8,808 nt of DNA from Chitinophagaceae bacterium (lineage in GTDB: Bacteria > Bacteroidota > Bacteroidia > Chitinophagales > Chitinophagaceae): positions 1 to 8,808 of the forward strand of contig DMRT01000061.1 of NCBI GenBank assembly GCA_003455235.1, read 5' to 3'. Positions within the stretch are counted from its first letter, which is position 1; every line of letters starts with the position of its first letter. The notes below the pieces were generated by a model that saw nothing but the letters and a program-made list of their open reading frames with translations, was not told the DNA's origin and made no database searches. Both the position numbers and the translations under genes were made by a program. Shown piece after piece: positions 1 through 5,754 of this stretch.

Positions 1-31
1 TTTTCTCATAAGCAGTTAGTTTTGGTAACCG

Positions 32-60
32 GCCCCTGTTTCTACAGGGGCTTCTTTTTT
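32..60 (+). terminator. Rho-independent terminator of an upstream plus-strand gene
   Basis: GCCCCTG (32-38) pairs perfectly with CAGGGGC (45-51). One more T-A pair can close the loop, and a run of T with a single C follows (52-60). The U-tract lies only on the plus-strand side, so it ends a transcript entering from the left. That gene is outside the window: the plus frames beginning at bases 2 and 3 stop at 17-19 and 9-11, so at most a few codons of it are present and I cannot name it. The sequence between this terminator and the end of ftsY shows nothing further. Confidence 0.85.
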
Positions 61-116
61 GCCGCCACCCTGTTCGGTTTACTGCACCATCACTGGATAA
101 AGGAATGAGAAAATGT

Positions 117-136
117 AAAAGGAATAACTGTGTTCC
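117..136 (-). terminator. Weak terminator-like hairpin after ftsY
   Basis: Directly after the ftsY stop, the minus strand reads GGAACA, loop CAGT, TATTCC (136 to 121), then TTTTA. The stem is short and A/T-rich with one C-A mismatch, so it is a poor intrinsic terminator. It lies in the right place for the end of the ftsY transcript and faces the strong terminator at 32-60 from the converging side. It could be chance. Confidence 0.3.
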
Positions 137-137
137 G

Positions 138-1109
138 TTATTCAGCAGGCAGACTGAATAAGCTGTTCACAAAATCAACTTTATCAAACACCAGGAGGTC
201 TTCTGCTTTTTCACCCACACCAATGAATTTAACGGGAATCCTGAACTGGCTGGCAATGGCCAATACCACGCCGCCCTTTGCGGTACCATCCAGTTTGGTA
301 ATGGCAAGTGCCGATACATCGGTGGCAGCGGTAAAATGTTTTGCCTGTTCAAGCGCATTCTGGCCCGTGCTTCCATCCAGCACCAGCATCACTTCATGCG
401 GTGCCTCTGGAATCACTTTCTGGATCACCCGTTTGATCTTGCTGAGTTCATCCATCAGGTGCGCTTTATTATGAAGACGGCCGGCCGTATCAATCAGGAT
501 CACATCCACATTCTTTGCCACGCCACTATTGACGGTATCGAAAGCCACAGCCGCCGGGTCACTTCCCATTTCTTTTTTAACGATGGGAACGCCCACCCGT
601 TCACTCCAGATGGTAAGCTGGTCTACGGCAGCCGCCCGGAATGTATCGGCAGCTCCCAATAAAACGGATTTGCCAGCTTTGGAGAAATTATGGGCCAGTT
701 TACCAATAGTGGTTGTTTTGCCCACGCCATTTACGCCCACCACCAGGATGATATGCGGTTTATGGCCGGCCGGCAGTTCGTAATTCTCGTAGCTGCTGTC
801 CTGCGGAGCGGTAACCAGGATTTGCTGGATCTCTTCTTTAAGGATCGCATTGAGTTCTGAAGTGTTGAGGTATTTATCCCGGGCCACCCTTTTTTCGATC
901 TGGTCGATGATTTTCACCGTGGTTTCCACACCTACATCAGCGCTTACCAGGGCATTCTCCAGGTCGTCAAGCACTTCTTCATCCACGGTGCTTTTCCCGG
1001 CAATGGCCTTGGTGATCTTACTGAAAAAACCTTCCCGGGTCTTTTGCATACCCTGTTGCAGGCTTTCCTGTTGCTGCTTTTTTCCGAATAATTTATCGAA
1101 GATGCCCAT
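138..1109 (-). CDS. ftsY: Signal recognition particle receptor FtsY
   Basis: This is the SRP receptor GTPase, which docks ribosome-nascent-chain/SRP complexes at the inner membrane and delivers them to the Sec translocon. The 323-residue protein has an N-terminal helical region (about 1-100) and then the SRP-type G domain. Visible motifs are the P-loop GVNGVGKTT (125-133), DTFRAAA (155-161), DTAGR (207-211), TKLDG (271-275) and GVGEKAEDL (297-305). The N-terminus MGIFDKLFGKK is a basic amphipathic stretch suited to membrane contact. The long acidic A domain of E. coli FtsY is absent, as is usual in this phylum. The ATG at 1109 has no Shine-Dalgarno sequence. The gene is the last of the leftward L28-L33-DUF4295-FtsY block, but a terminator at 1189-1223 lies ahead of it. 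The rimO gene that often follows in Bacteroidota is not present on this side. Confidence 0.97.
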   Translation of the reverse strand: MGIFDKLFGKKQQQESLQQGMQKTREGFFSKITKAIAGKSTVDEEVLDDLENALVSADVGVETTVKIIDQIEKRVARDKYLNTSELNAILKEEIQQILVTAPQDSSYENYELPAGHKPHIILVVGVNGVGKTTTIGKLAHNFSKAGKSVLLGAADTFRAAAVDQLTIWSERVGVPIVKKEMGSDPAAVAFDTVNSGVAKNVDVILIDTAGRLHNKAHLMDELSKIKRVIQKVIPEAPHEVMLVLDGSTGQNALEQAKHFTAATDVSALAITKLDGTAKGGVVLAIASQFRIPVKFIGVGEKAEDLLVFDKVDFVNSLFSLPAE

Positions 1110-1161
1110 AACTAATGATTGATCCCGAATGCCAGGTACCCATAGCTTCCTAAAATTGTAC

Positions 1162-1189
1162 TATCCGGTATCTGGTATCGTATATCCTA
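1162..1189. repeat. Heptad array TATCNNN, four units
   Basis: The tetramer TATC starts at 1162, 1169, 1176 and 1183, an exact 7-base spacing, with the variable triplets CGG, TGG, GTA and CTA after it. The array fills the spacer between the DUF4295 terminator and the ftsY start. No conserved protein covers it. It is one of three short-period arrays in the spacers of this window; the others are at 1693-1740 and 5686-5720. Function is unknown, and it may be a simple-sequence expansion that has decayed. Confidence 0.7.
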
Positions 1190-1223
1190 AAATAAACAAA
1201 GCCATTCTGAAAACCAGAACAGC
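1189..1223 (-). terminator. Rho-independent terminator after DUF4295 gene
   Basis: Read on the minus strand, GCTGTTCTG (1223-1215) pairs over all nine positions with CAGAATGGC (1209-1201) around the loop GTTTT, counting two G-T wobbles. A U-rich tract TTTGTTTATTTT (1200-1189) follows at once. It begins 33 bases after the DUF4295 stop and about 80 bases before the ftsY ATG. It should therefore end or attenuate the ribosomal-protein transcript and uncouple ftsY from it. On the plus strand the hairpin is followed by TTAGTTG, so it is not a good terminator in that direction. Confidence 0.75.
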
Positions 1224-1255
1224 TTAGTTGTATAATTTTTACATGACGAAGAAAA

Positions 1256-1426
1256 TCAGCTCGCCAGGAATTCCTTGATCTTGTCTTTGTGTACGATCGC
1301 CTCTTTGAAAGTGTATGCACCGGTCTTTGCACTGCGTACAGTACGGATCACTTTACTCCAGTTTTTTGCGTCGGCTGCTGCCTTCTGGTCTTTGGTCTTA
1401 ATCGCGGTTTTAGCTGCTTTTGCCAT
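1256..1426 (-). CDS. DUF4295 small ribosome-associated protein
   Basis: A 56-residue basic protein beginning MAKAAKTAIKTKDQ and ending KIKEFLAS. The core WSKVIRTVRSAKTGAYTFKE (about 23-42) is the signature of DUF4295, a family I know only from Bacteroidota. The family is almost always encoded beside rpmB and rpmG, as here. As I recall, a protein of this family was seen as an extra large-subunit protein (named bL38) in a Flavobacterium ribosome structure; I cannot confirm that from sequence. High Lys/Ala content and small size fit an rRNA-binding protein. The start ATG at 1426 has A at -3 and no Shine-Dalgarno sequence. The gene lies 82 bases after rpmG and is followed by an intrinsic terminator. 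It is easily missed because of its length. Confidence 0.93.
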   Translation of the reverse strand: MAKAAKTAIKTKDQKAAADAKNWSKVIRTVRSAKTGAYTFKEAIVHKDKIKEFLAS

Positions 1427-1442
1427 GGTAGTATAATTTGGT

Positions 1443-1501
1443 GATTTGAAAAATTAGGTCTTTGAAAATTACCAAAAGGCATATTTCCAAAACTTCAAAT
1501 C
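1443..1501 (-). other. Nested inverted repeats in the rpmG-DUF4295 spacer
   Basis: On the minus strand, GATTTGAA (1501-1494) can pair perfectly with TTCAAATC (1450-1443). Inside it a second hairpin, GAAATATGCC (1487-1478), loop TTTT, GGTAATTTTC (1473-1464), pairs at eight of ten positions. No U-tract follows, so this is not a terminator. It could be an mRNA structure such as a processing site, or a protein-binding site controlling DUF4295 translation. The spacer is A/T-rich, so chance pairing is a real alternative. Confidence 0.35.
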
Positions 1502-1508
1502 GGATTAA

Positions 1509-1691
1509 TTATTTGATTTCTTTGTGAACAGTCACCTTTTTCAGGATGGGGTTGAATTTCTTCAGCTCCATACGCTCGGGAGTATTCTTCTTGTTTTTAG
1601 TGGTGATGTAACGGCTGGTGCCTGGCTGACCACTTGTTTTATGTTCGGTACACTCCAGAATCACCTGTACCCTGTTTCCTTTCTTTGCCAT
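1509..1691 (-). CDS. rpmG: 50S ribosomal protein L33 (bL33)
   Basis: A 60-residue basic large-subunit protein. [20 protein letters not shown] and, further on, [20 protein letters not shown] followed by P-x-L-K-K and the C-terminal HKEIK match bL33 along its whole length. The zinc-binding form has two CxxC pairs. Here only one cysteine remains (C14, in ECTEH) and the second pair is replaced (KKFNPILKK), so this is the zinc-independent form. Compared with short bL33 proteins it has a few extra residues (GQPGTS) after the first strand. The ATG at 1691 is preceded by TACA, placing A at -3. It lies 67 bases after rpmB across a spacer dominated by an octamer array, and is presumably on the same transcript. 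Confidence 0.96.
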   Translation of the reverse strand: MAKKGNRVQVILECTEHKTSGQPGTSRYITTKNKKNTPERMELKKFNPILKKVTVHKEIK

Positions 1692-1692
1692 T

Positions 1693-1740
1693 GTATTATT
1701 GTTTATTGGTTTATTGGTTTACCCGGCTACCCGGTTTGCC
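1693..1740. repeat. Degenerate octamer array, about six units
   Basis: Consecutive 8-base units read on the plus strand are GTATTATT, GTTTATTG, GTTTATTG, GTTTACCC, GGCTACCC and GGTTTGCC. Two neighbouring units are identical and the outer ones drift. The array starts one base beyond the rpmG start codon and makes up most of the 67-base rpmB-rpmG spacer, so it forms the 5' leader segment of rpmG within the polycistronic mRNA. It is not a stable hairpin and not a terminator. Confidence 0.65.
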
Positions 1741-1758
1741 AATCAACAGTTAACGTAA

Positions 1759-1995
1759 TCAGATTTTTTCGCCCGCAGCACGCAGTTGTTTTACCACTGA
1801 CATCAGCCCGTTTTTGTTAATGGTGCGGATGGCCTCTGAAGACACCTTCAGGGTAACCCATTTGTCTTCCTCAGCCAGGAAATAACGTTTGGTCTGCAGG
1901 TTCGGTAAAAACCGGCGTTTTGTCTTGATATTTGAGTGAGAAACCTTATTTCCCGTTACCGGTTTCTTTCCGGTTACCTGACATACTCTTGCCAT
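1759..1995 (-). CDS. rpmB: 50S ribosomal protein L28 (bL28)
   Basis: A 78-residue large-subunit protein. [20 protein letters not shown] is the standard bL28 N-terminus, followed by [34 protein letters not shown] and the C-terminal [12 protein letters not shown]. An in-frame upstream start at 2037 would add 14 hydrophobic residues not found in the family and would lie before the promoter box at 2016-2023. I therefore chose the ATG at 1995, which has A at -3 (TACA before ATG). It is the first gene of the leftward ribosomal block and is divergent from the secreted beta-helix gene across 110 bases. Confidence 0.97.
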   Translation of the reverse strand: MARVCQVTGKKPVTGNKVSHSNIKTKRRFLPNLQTKRYFLAEEDKWVTLKVSSEAIRTINKNGLMSVVKQLRAAGEKI

Positions 1996-2015
1996 TGTAC
2001 TAAAATTTTGGACGG

Positions 2016-2023
2016 CAAAGGTA
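2016..2023 (-). promoter_or_regulatory. Bacteroidota-type -7 box for rpmB
   Basis: The minus strand reads TACCTTTG, an exact match to TAnnTTTG, the -7 element of the primary sigma factor in this phylum. It ends 20 bases before the rpmB ATG, implying a leader of roughly 13-15 bases. The nearest candidate -33 TTTTG is about 25 bases upstream of the box, longer than usual, so the upstream element is weak. Confidence 0.6.
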
Positions 2024-2077
2024 AGGTTAAATATCAATAATTCAGGTTCAAAAGGGAAGATTTTTTCATTTTTGCCG

Positions 2078-2085
2078 TATTTCTG
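2078..2085 (+). promoter_or_regulatory. Possible -7 box for the beta-helix gene
   Basis: TATTTCTG differs from TAnnTTTG at one position (C for T). It ends 20 bases before the GTG at 2106, the same distance as the rpmB box from its own start. I see no -33 TTTG at a normal spacing. The positional match is the main support. Confidence 0.3.
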
Positions 2086-2105
2086 CCCACAATTAAACCG
2101 GGATT

Positions 2106-4304
2106 GTGAATAAATCTACCTTTACCCCCATGCAATGGCTCAAAAAAGGCCTCCCGGCCACCCTCCTTTTCCTTTCATCCCTCCCGGCAAGGGCATCGGG
2201 CTCTGGCCCTGTTGAACTGAAAGCCGGTATGGTGATTACCAGCTCGATACAGGTAAAAAAAGCCGTTTACCGGCTGAATGGACAGGATTCCCTGAACAGG
2301 CCGGTGATCCGGATCAGCGGGAATAATATTACGATCGACTTCAATAAGGCCCAACTCCTGGGAAGTAACAATAAGCAGCTACCCAATGAATATTACGGGC
2401 TCGCCATCCTGGTGGAAGGCAACAACATCACGATTAAAAACGCCCGGGTAAATGGGTACAAAGTGGCGTTGATGGCAACCGGCTGCAAAAACCTCGTTAT
2501 AGAAAATTCCGACTTCAGTTATAACTACCGGCAGCAACTGCAAAGTACCTGGCTGCATGAAGATGTGAGCGACTGGATGAGCTACCACCACAACGAAAAC
2601 GACGAATGGCTGAGATACGGAGCCGGCATTTATTTAAAAGACTGCAGCCAGGCTACAGTTACCAATAACAGCATCACCGGCGGGCAATGCGCCCTGATGA
2701 TGATGCGCTGCGATGATGGCATGATTACCGGCAATGATTTCTCGTTCAATTCAGCCATCGGCATCGGCATGTACCGAAGCAGCCGCAACAATGTGCTGCA
2801 CAACAAACTTGATTTTAACGTACGTGGATACAGCGATGGCTTTTATAACAGGGGGCAGGACAGCGCCGGAATTCTTGTGTTTGAACAATGCAATAAAAAT
2901 GTATTTGCATACAACAGCGTAACACACGGGGGAGACGGTTTCTTTTTATGGGCCGGCCAAACCACCATGGACACCGGTGAAGGCGGCTGCAACGACAACT
3001 ATGTATATAAAAACGATTTCAGCGATGCTCCCACCAATGGTGTGGAAATCACCTTCAGCCGGAACAGGATCATCGAAAACATTATCAACGGATGTGACCA
3101 TGGCATTTGGGGCGGCTACAGCTGGGAAACATCCATTTCCGGAAACACATTTCAAAAAAACCGGATCGGCATTGCCATTGAACATGGACAAAACAACAAC
3201 ATCGGCTTTAACAGGTTTGACGGCAATAAGCAGGCAGGAATAAAATTATGGGCCAGAAAAATCCAGCCTTCCGACTGGGGGTATGCCAACAAGAAAGATA
3301 CCCGGAGCATGAAGTATCTAATTTATGATAACGATTTTAAAAATGAAAAAATCGGTCTTGACCTTACCATGACGACGGATATCCTTGGGCATAATTCATT
3401 TACCAATACAGAGATTCCCATAAAAAAAGACAGCACGGTTGTTGGATTCAATACCGACGCCGACATAGATCCTGTCCGTATAGTTGATGCTCAAAGCAAG
3501 TTGGTAGAAAACTGGAAAACCAAATCGATCCCTTCATCGCCGGGTACCGAAGGCCGCAACCAGATCCGCATCACTGAATGGGGACCTTATCCATATGATC
3601 ACCCTTATCCATATATCTTCTTAAAAAAGATCGACAGCAACGATGTTTATTATTTTGATGTGCTTGGTCCTGCCACCGGCAGCTGGTCGGTTTGGAAAAC
3701 AAATGACCTCCGGCACATTACCAGCATGGAAGGAAATTTCCCGGCCGAAATAAAGGCACAAAGAACGGGCCCTGATGTTCAGCTGCAGCTGCAGTATACC
3801 GGCGAGGGATACACCGGACGCTTTGGCGCCGAACAGCCCGCTGGCACCTATATTTTTTCATTCCGGGATTTTCTGCCCGATATTAATTGGGAAGTGAATT
3901 GGTATAGCTGGGACAAAGCGCATGATCCTAATAAAAACTATGAACAATTCAAAACAGTCTATAATAACAACCCGGTAAAATCAGAAACGGCTAAAAAGAT
4001 AGATTATACATGGTGGGGATCCATCGGAAAGAATTTACCCGCCGATTCCTTTGCCATTGTTGCCACCGGAACCGTGGAAGTGGAAAAAGGAAAATACCGG
4101 CTCAGCGTAACTGCCGATGACCTGGTAAAAATTTTTGTGGATGGAAAATTAATCATCGACTTTTGGGATGTAACCAAATACAGGTATGATGAAGATACCC
4201 ATCATACCGCAGTGGTTGAACTGAACGGCAGGCATACCATCCGGATTGAGCAGGTGGAGAACAGCGGCTATGCCACCCTTATTTTTAAACTGATACCTCT
4301 TTAA
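2106..4304 (+). CDS. Secreted right-handed beta-helix protein with PA14-like C-terminal domain
   Basis: A 732-residue exported protein of unknown substrate. A signal peptide spans 1-30: KK at 13-14, a hydrophobic run, and a likely cut after LPARA. From about 65 to 450 there are repeats of 21-37 residues, each with a hydrophobic-x-x-N-x-F/V/I core (for example [31 protein letters not shown]), as in NosD-like parallel beta-helices. A column of Cys, Ser or Gly occupies one equivalent coil position. A linking domain with the EWGP motif (491-494) follows, then a PA14-like beta-sandwich (about 630-732, including [13 protein letters not shown]), which usually binds carbohydrate. No T9SS sorting domain, lipobox or membrane anchor is seen. 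The start is GTG at 2106, with A at -3; an ATG at codon 9 (2130) has C at -3 and would also keep the signal peptide. A carbohydrate-active or matrix role is inference; no catalytic residues can be assigned. osmC-like gene follows after 9 bases. Confidence 0.88.
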   Translation: MNKSTFTPMQWLKKGLPATLLFLSSLPARASGSGPVELKAGMVITSSIQVKKAVYRLNGQDSLNRPVIRISGNNITIDFNKAQLLGSNNKQLPNEYYGLAILVEGNNITIKNARVNGYKVALMATGCKNLVIENSDFSYNYRQQLQSTWLHEDVSDWMSYHHNENDEWLRYGAGIYLKDCSQATVTNNSITGGQCALMMMRCDDGMITGNDFSFNSAIGIGMYRSSRNNVLHNKLDFNVRGYSDGFYNRGQDSAGILVFEQCNKNVFAYNSVTHGGDGFFLWAGQTTMDTGEGGCNDNYVYKNDFSDAPTNGVEITFSRNRIIENIINGCDHGIWGGYSWETSISGNTFQKNRIGIAIEHGQNNNIGFNRFDGNKQAGIKLWARKIQPSDWGYANKKDTRSMKYLIYDNDFKNEKIGLDLTMTTDILGHNSFTNTEIPIKKDSTVVGFNTDADIDPVRIVDAQSKLVENWKTKSIPSSPGTEGRNQIRITEWGPYPYDHPYPYIFLKKIDSNDVYYFDVLGPATGSWSVWKTNDLRHITSMEGNFPAEIKAQRTGPDVQLQLQYTGEGYTGRFGAEQPAGTYIFSFRDFLPDINWEVNWYSWDKAHDPNKNYEQFKTVYNNNPVKSETAKKIDYTWWGSIGKNLPADSFAIVATGTVEVEKGKYRLSVTADDLVKIFVDGKLIIDFWDVTKYRYDEDTHHTAVVELNGRHTIRIEQVENSGYATLIFKLIPL

Positions 4305-4313
4305 TAACTGATT

Positions 4314-4730
4314 ATGACAACACACAACGTAAACACCGTATTCAACCAGCACGTGTCTTTCACCGCCGACATCGATGGCCATAAAATAACCATGGACGAC
4401 CCCACCGATGAAAGCAGCGACAACAGCGGCCCCAGTCCCAAACGCCTGATGCTGGCTGCCCTGGCAGGCTGCACCGGCATCGACATTGTTTCCATCCTGC
4501 ATAAAATGAAAGTGGAGTTCAGCCAGTTCAGCATCAATGTGCATGCCGCCCTCACCAACGAGCATCCCAAATACTACAACCTGGTAAAGATCACCTATAA
4601 AATAAAACTGGCCGAAGAAGATAAACCGAAAATGATAAAAGCAGTAAGCCTGTCAACCGAAAAATACTGCGGCGTTTTTGCCATGTTCAAAGCCTTTGCG
4701 AAAATGGATACAGAAATTGATTACCTGTAA
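4314..4730 (+). CDS. OsmC/Ohr family protein
   Basis: A 138-residue cytoplasmic protein of the OsmC superfamily, thiol-dependent peroxidases that reduce organic hydroperoxides. The two family cysteines are both present: C53 in LAALAGCTGIDIVSIL, on the central helix, and C119 in STEKYCGVFAMF. The preceding GPSPKRLMLAALAG is the usual lead into the first cysteine. The sequence looks closer to the YhfA-like OsmC branch than to Ohr, so peroxidase activity and the real substrate are uncertain. The ATG at 4314 (A at -3) lies 9 bases after the beta-helix gene stop with no promoter between, so the two are probably co-transcribed. It ends 5 bases from the converging transporter gene, and a terminator spans that junction. 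Confidence 0.92.
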   Translation: MTTHNVNTVFNQHVSFTADIDGHKITMDDPTDESSDNSGPSPKRLMLAALAGCTGIDIVSILHKMKVEFSQFSINVHAALTNEHPKYYNLVKITYKIKLAEEDKPKMIKAVSLSTEKYCGVFAMFKAFAKMDTEIDYL

Positions 4731-4753
4731 CAGGTTTATTCCTGTTTCTTTTT
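4729..4753 (+). terminator. Rho-independent terminator of the beta-helix/OsmC unit
   Basis: AACAGG (4729-4734) pairs perfectly with CCTGTT (4741-4746) around TTTATT, followed by TCTTTTT to 4753. It begins inside the osmC-like stop codon and lies mostly within the last codons of the opposing EamA gene. An overlapping smaller hairpin, ACCTG-TAA-CAGGT (4723-4735 region), competes for the same bases. Neither hairpin has a U-tract on the minus strand, so the transporter transcript has no visible terminator here. Confidence 0.7.
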
Positions 4754-5617
4754 GTATTGATGCCTGATCCGCAGCATCTGCAGCAGCACCGCCAGCAGTA
4801 TCAGCGCCACACCGATATAAAATTCACGGTGCAGGTTTTCGTTTTCTTTAAAAAAAATAAAAGCAAGAATGATCCCGTACACGGGCTCCAGGTTATACGT
4901 AAGGTTGGCGGTAAACGCCGATACTTTCTTTAATGCATTCAGCTGAAGATCGAAACTCAGCACGGTACACAACCAGGCAAGCACCAGCAGCCACAACCAA
5001 TCCGATCCGGTAGGCAGGTAATAGGCAGCCGGAAATTGCGTGAGGTACAAAGGCACCAGTATCGTGAGTGCCAGCAACCCGCCACCCAGTTCGTACAGGG
5101 TAAGTATTTTGGGTTCATACACCACCAGCAGCCGTTTATTGAAAATGGGAAACAACGCACTGCCCATGGCAGAAAGAATACCGAAGATGATTCCCATCTT
5201 ATACTGGGGGTGAAAATCAAAAATGATGTAGATGCCGGCAATGGCCATCATCCCCAGCAACACTTCCGCAAGAGAAAGTCTTCTCCGCAGTATCACCGGT
5301 TCAAAAAAAGCGGTGAAGAAACCCGTGGCGCTGAAACACACCAACGCCACCGATACATTTCCATACTTAACACTCCCGTAAAAAGTCACCCAGTGCAGGG
5401 CAACAATCACGCCCACCCCGAATATCTTCATCACATCGCCAAATGGTATGGCCTTAAGTTGTTTGCGGAAGTACATCATCGCACCCAGTGTAACCACGGT
5501 AATAAGCAGCCGGAACCATACCAGCAGTCCTTCGTTCAATGTAATCAGTTTGCCGAGAATAGCAGTAAAGCCGGCCAGGAAAACAGCAATATGAAGTTGA
5601 AGCAACGCCTTTTTCAT
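4736..5617 (-). CDS. EamA/DMT-family inner-membrane transporter
   Basis: A 293-residue very hydrophobic protein with about ten membrane helices in two homologous EamA halves (about 1-134 and 143-287). Family marks are the N-terminal LHIAVFLAGFTAILGKLI, the first-half end CFSATGFFTAFFEPVILRRR and the second-half NLEPVYGIILAFIFFKEN. The C-terminal tail is short and basic (KKKQE). The drug/metabolite transporter superfamily exports or imports small metabolites, and substrate cannot be read from sequence. I prefer the ATG at 5617; a GTG at 5623 would add only two residues and lies on the promoter box, and no later ATG keeps helix 1. Its start context lacks A at -3, unlike most other genes here. 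The gene converges on osmC and is divergent from the DUF2723 gene. Confidence 0.9.
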   Translation of the reverse strand: MKKALLQLHIAVFLAGFTAILGKLITLNEGLLVWFRLLITVVTLGAMMYFRKQLKAIPFGDVMKIFGVGVIVALHWVTFYGSVKYGNVSVALVCFSATGFFTAFFEPVILRRRLSLAEVLLGMMAIAGIYIIFDFHPQYKMGIIFGILSAMGSALFPIFNKRLLVVYEPKILTLYELGGGLLALTILVPLYLTQFPAAYYLPTGSDWLWLLVLAWLCTVLSFDLQLNALKKVSAFTANLTYNLEPVYGIILAFIFFKENENLHREFYIGVALILLAVLLQMLRIRHQYKKKQE

Positions 5618-5622
5618 CCACA

Positions 5623-5630
5623 CAAATATA
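5623..5630 (-). promoter_or_regulatory. -7 box almost touching the EamA start codon
   Basis: The minus strand reads TATATTTG, an exact TAnnTTTG match, and only TGTGG separates it from the ATG at 5617. If this box is used, transcription would begin at or next to the start codon and the mRNA would be leaderless. No clear -33 TTTG lies 17-23 bases upstream. The same octamer serves the divergent DUF2723 gene at 5724-5731. Confidence 0.45.
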
Positions 5631-5631
5631 G

Positions 5632-5650
5632 ACCAGTAAAAACGACTGGT
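5632..5650. promoter_or_regulatory. Inverted repeat upstream of the EamA -7 box, candidate operator
   Basis: ACCAGT (5632-5637) and ACTGGT (5645-5650) form a perfect 6-base inverted repeat with a 7-base A-rich centre. The repeat ends one base from the -7 box of the transporter gene, so a dimeric regulator bound here would block polymerase. No U-tract follows on either strand. No regulator gene lies in the window. Confidence 0.35.
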
Positions 5651-5685
5651 GGCAGCTGCTTCCCACCCATAGAAAAAAAGCCTAA

Positions 5686-5720
5686 AAAACCCGAAACCTC
5701 AAACATCAAACCCCAAACTG
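5686..5720. repeat. Heptad array CAAACNN, five units
   Basis: Units of exactly 7 bases read AAAACCC, GAAACCT, CAAACAT, CAAACCC and CAAACTG on the plus strand. On the minus strand this is a TTTG repeated each seven bases. It lies between the divergent EamA and DUF2723 promoters and ends three bases before the DUF2723 -7 box. No protein-coding pattern explains it. Confidence 0.7.
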
Positions 5721-5723
5721 GAT

Positions 5724-5731
5724 TATATTTG
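5724..5731 (+). promoter_or_regulatory. -7 box for the DUF2723 gene
   Basis: TATATTTG is an exact match to TAnnTTTG and ends 23 bases before the ATG at 5755, which implies a leader of about 16-18 bases. The expected -33 region falls in the CAAACNN array and has no TTTG on this strand, so the upstream contact is unusual or weak. Confidence 0.55.
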
Positions 5732-5754
5732 CCAACCTATAACCAACATTCATT

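Noticed and set aside
1..106. Open plus-strand frame from base 1 running through the terminator
   Set aside because: It contains the whole hairpin and U-tract and gives a low-complexity peptide. A short tail ending at 9-11 or 17-19 in another frame is more likely for the upstream gene.
1150..1332. A 60-codon minus-strand frame overlapping the DUF4295 gene and its terminator
   Set aside because: It runs out of frame through the DUF4295 gene, the hairpin and the TATCNNN array; the DUF4295 frame explains the conserved part.
1996..2037. N-terminal extension of L28 by 14 residues
   Set aside because: bL28 proteins begin MxRVC; the extension has no counterpart in the family and would start upstream of the probable transcription start.
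4149..4565. A 138-codon minus-strand frame over the beta-helix/OsmC junction
   Set aside because: It is antisense to two recognisable genes and has no motif of its own.
5652..5659. Palindrome GCAGCTGC in the EamA-DUF2723 spacer
   Set aside because: An 8-base palindrome of common bases is expected by chance, and it aligns with no promoter element.
5686..5720. CRISPR-like array
   Set aside because: Units are 7 bases with no separate spacers and no cas genes nearby; this is a short tandem pattern.
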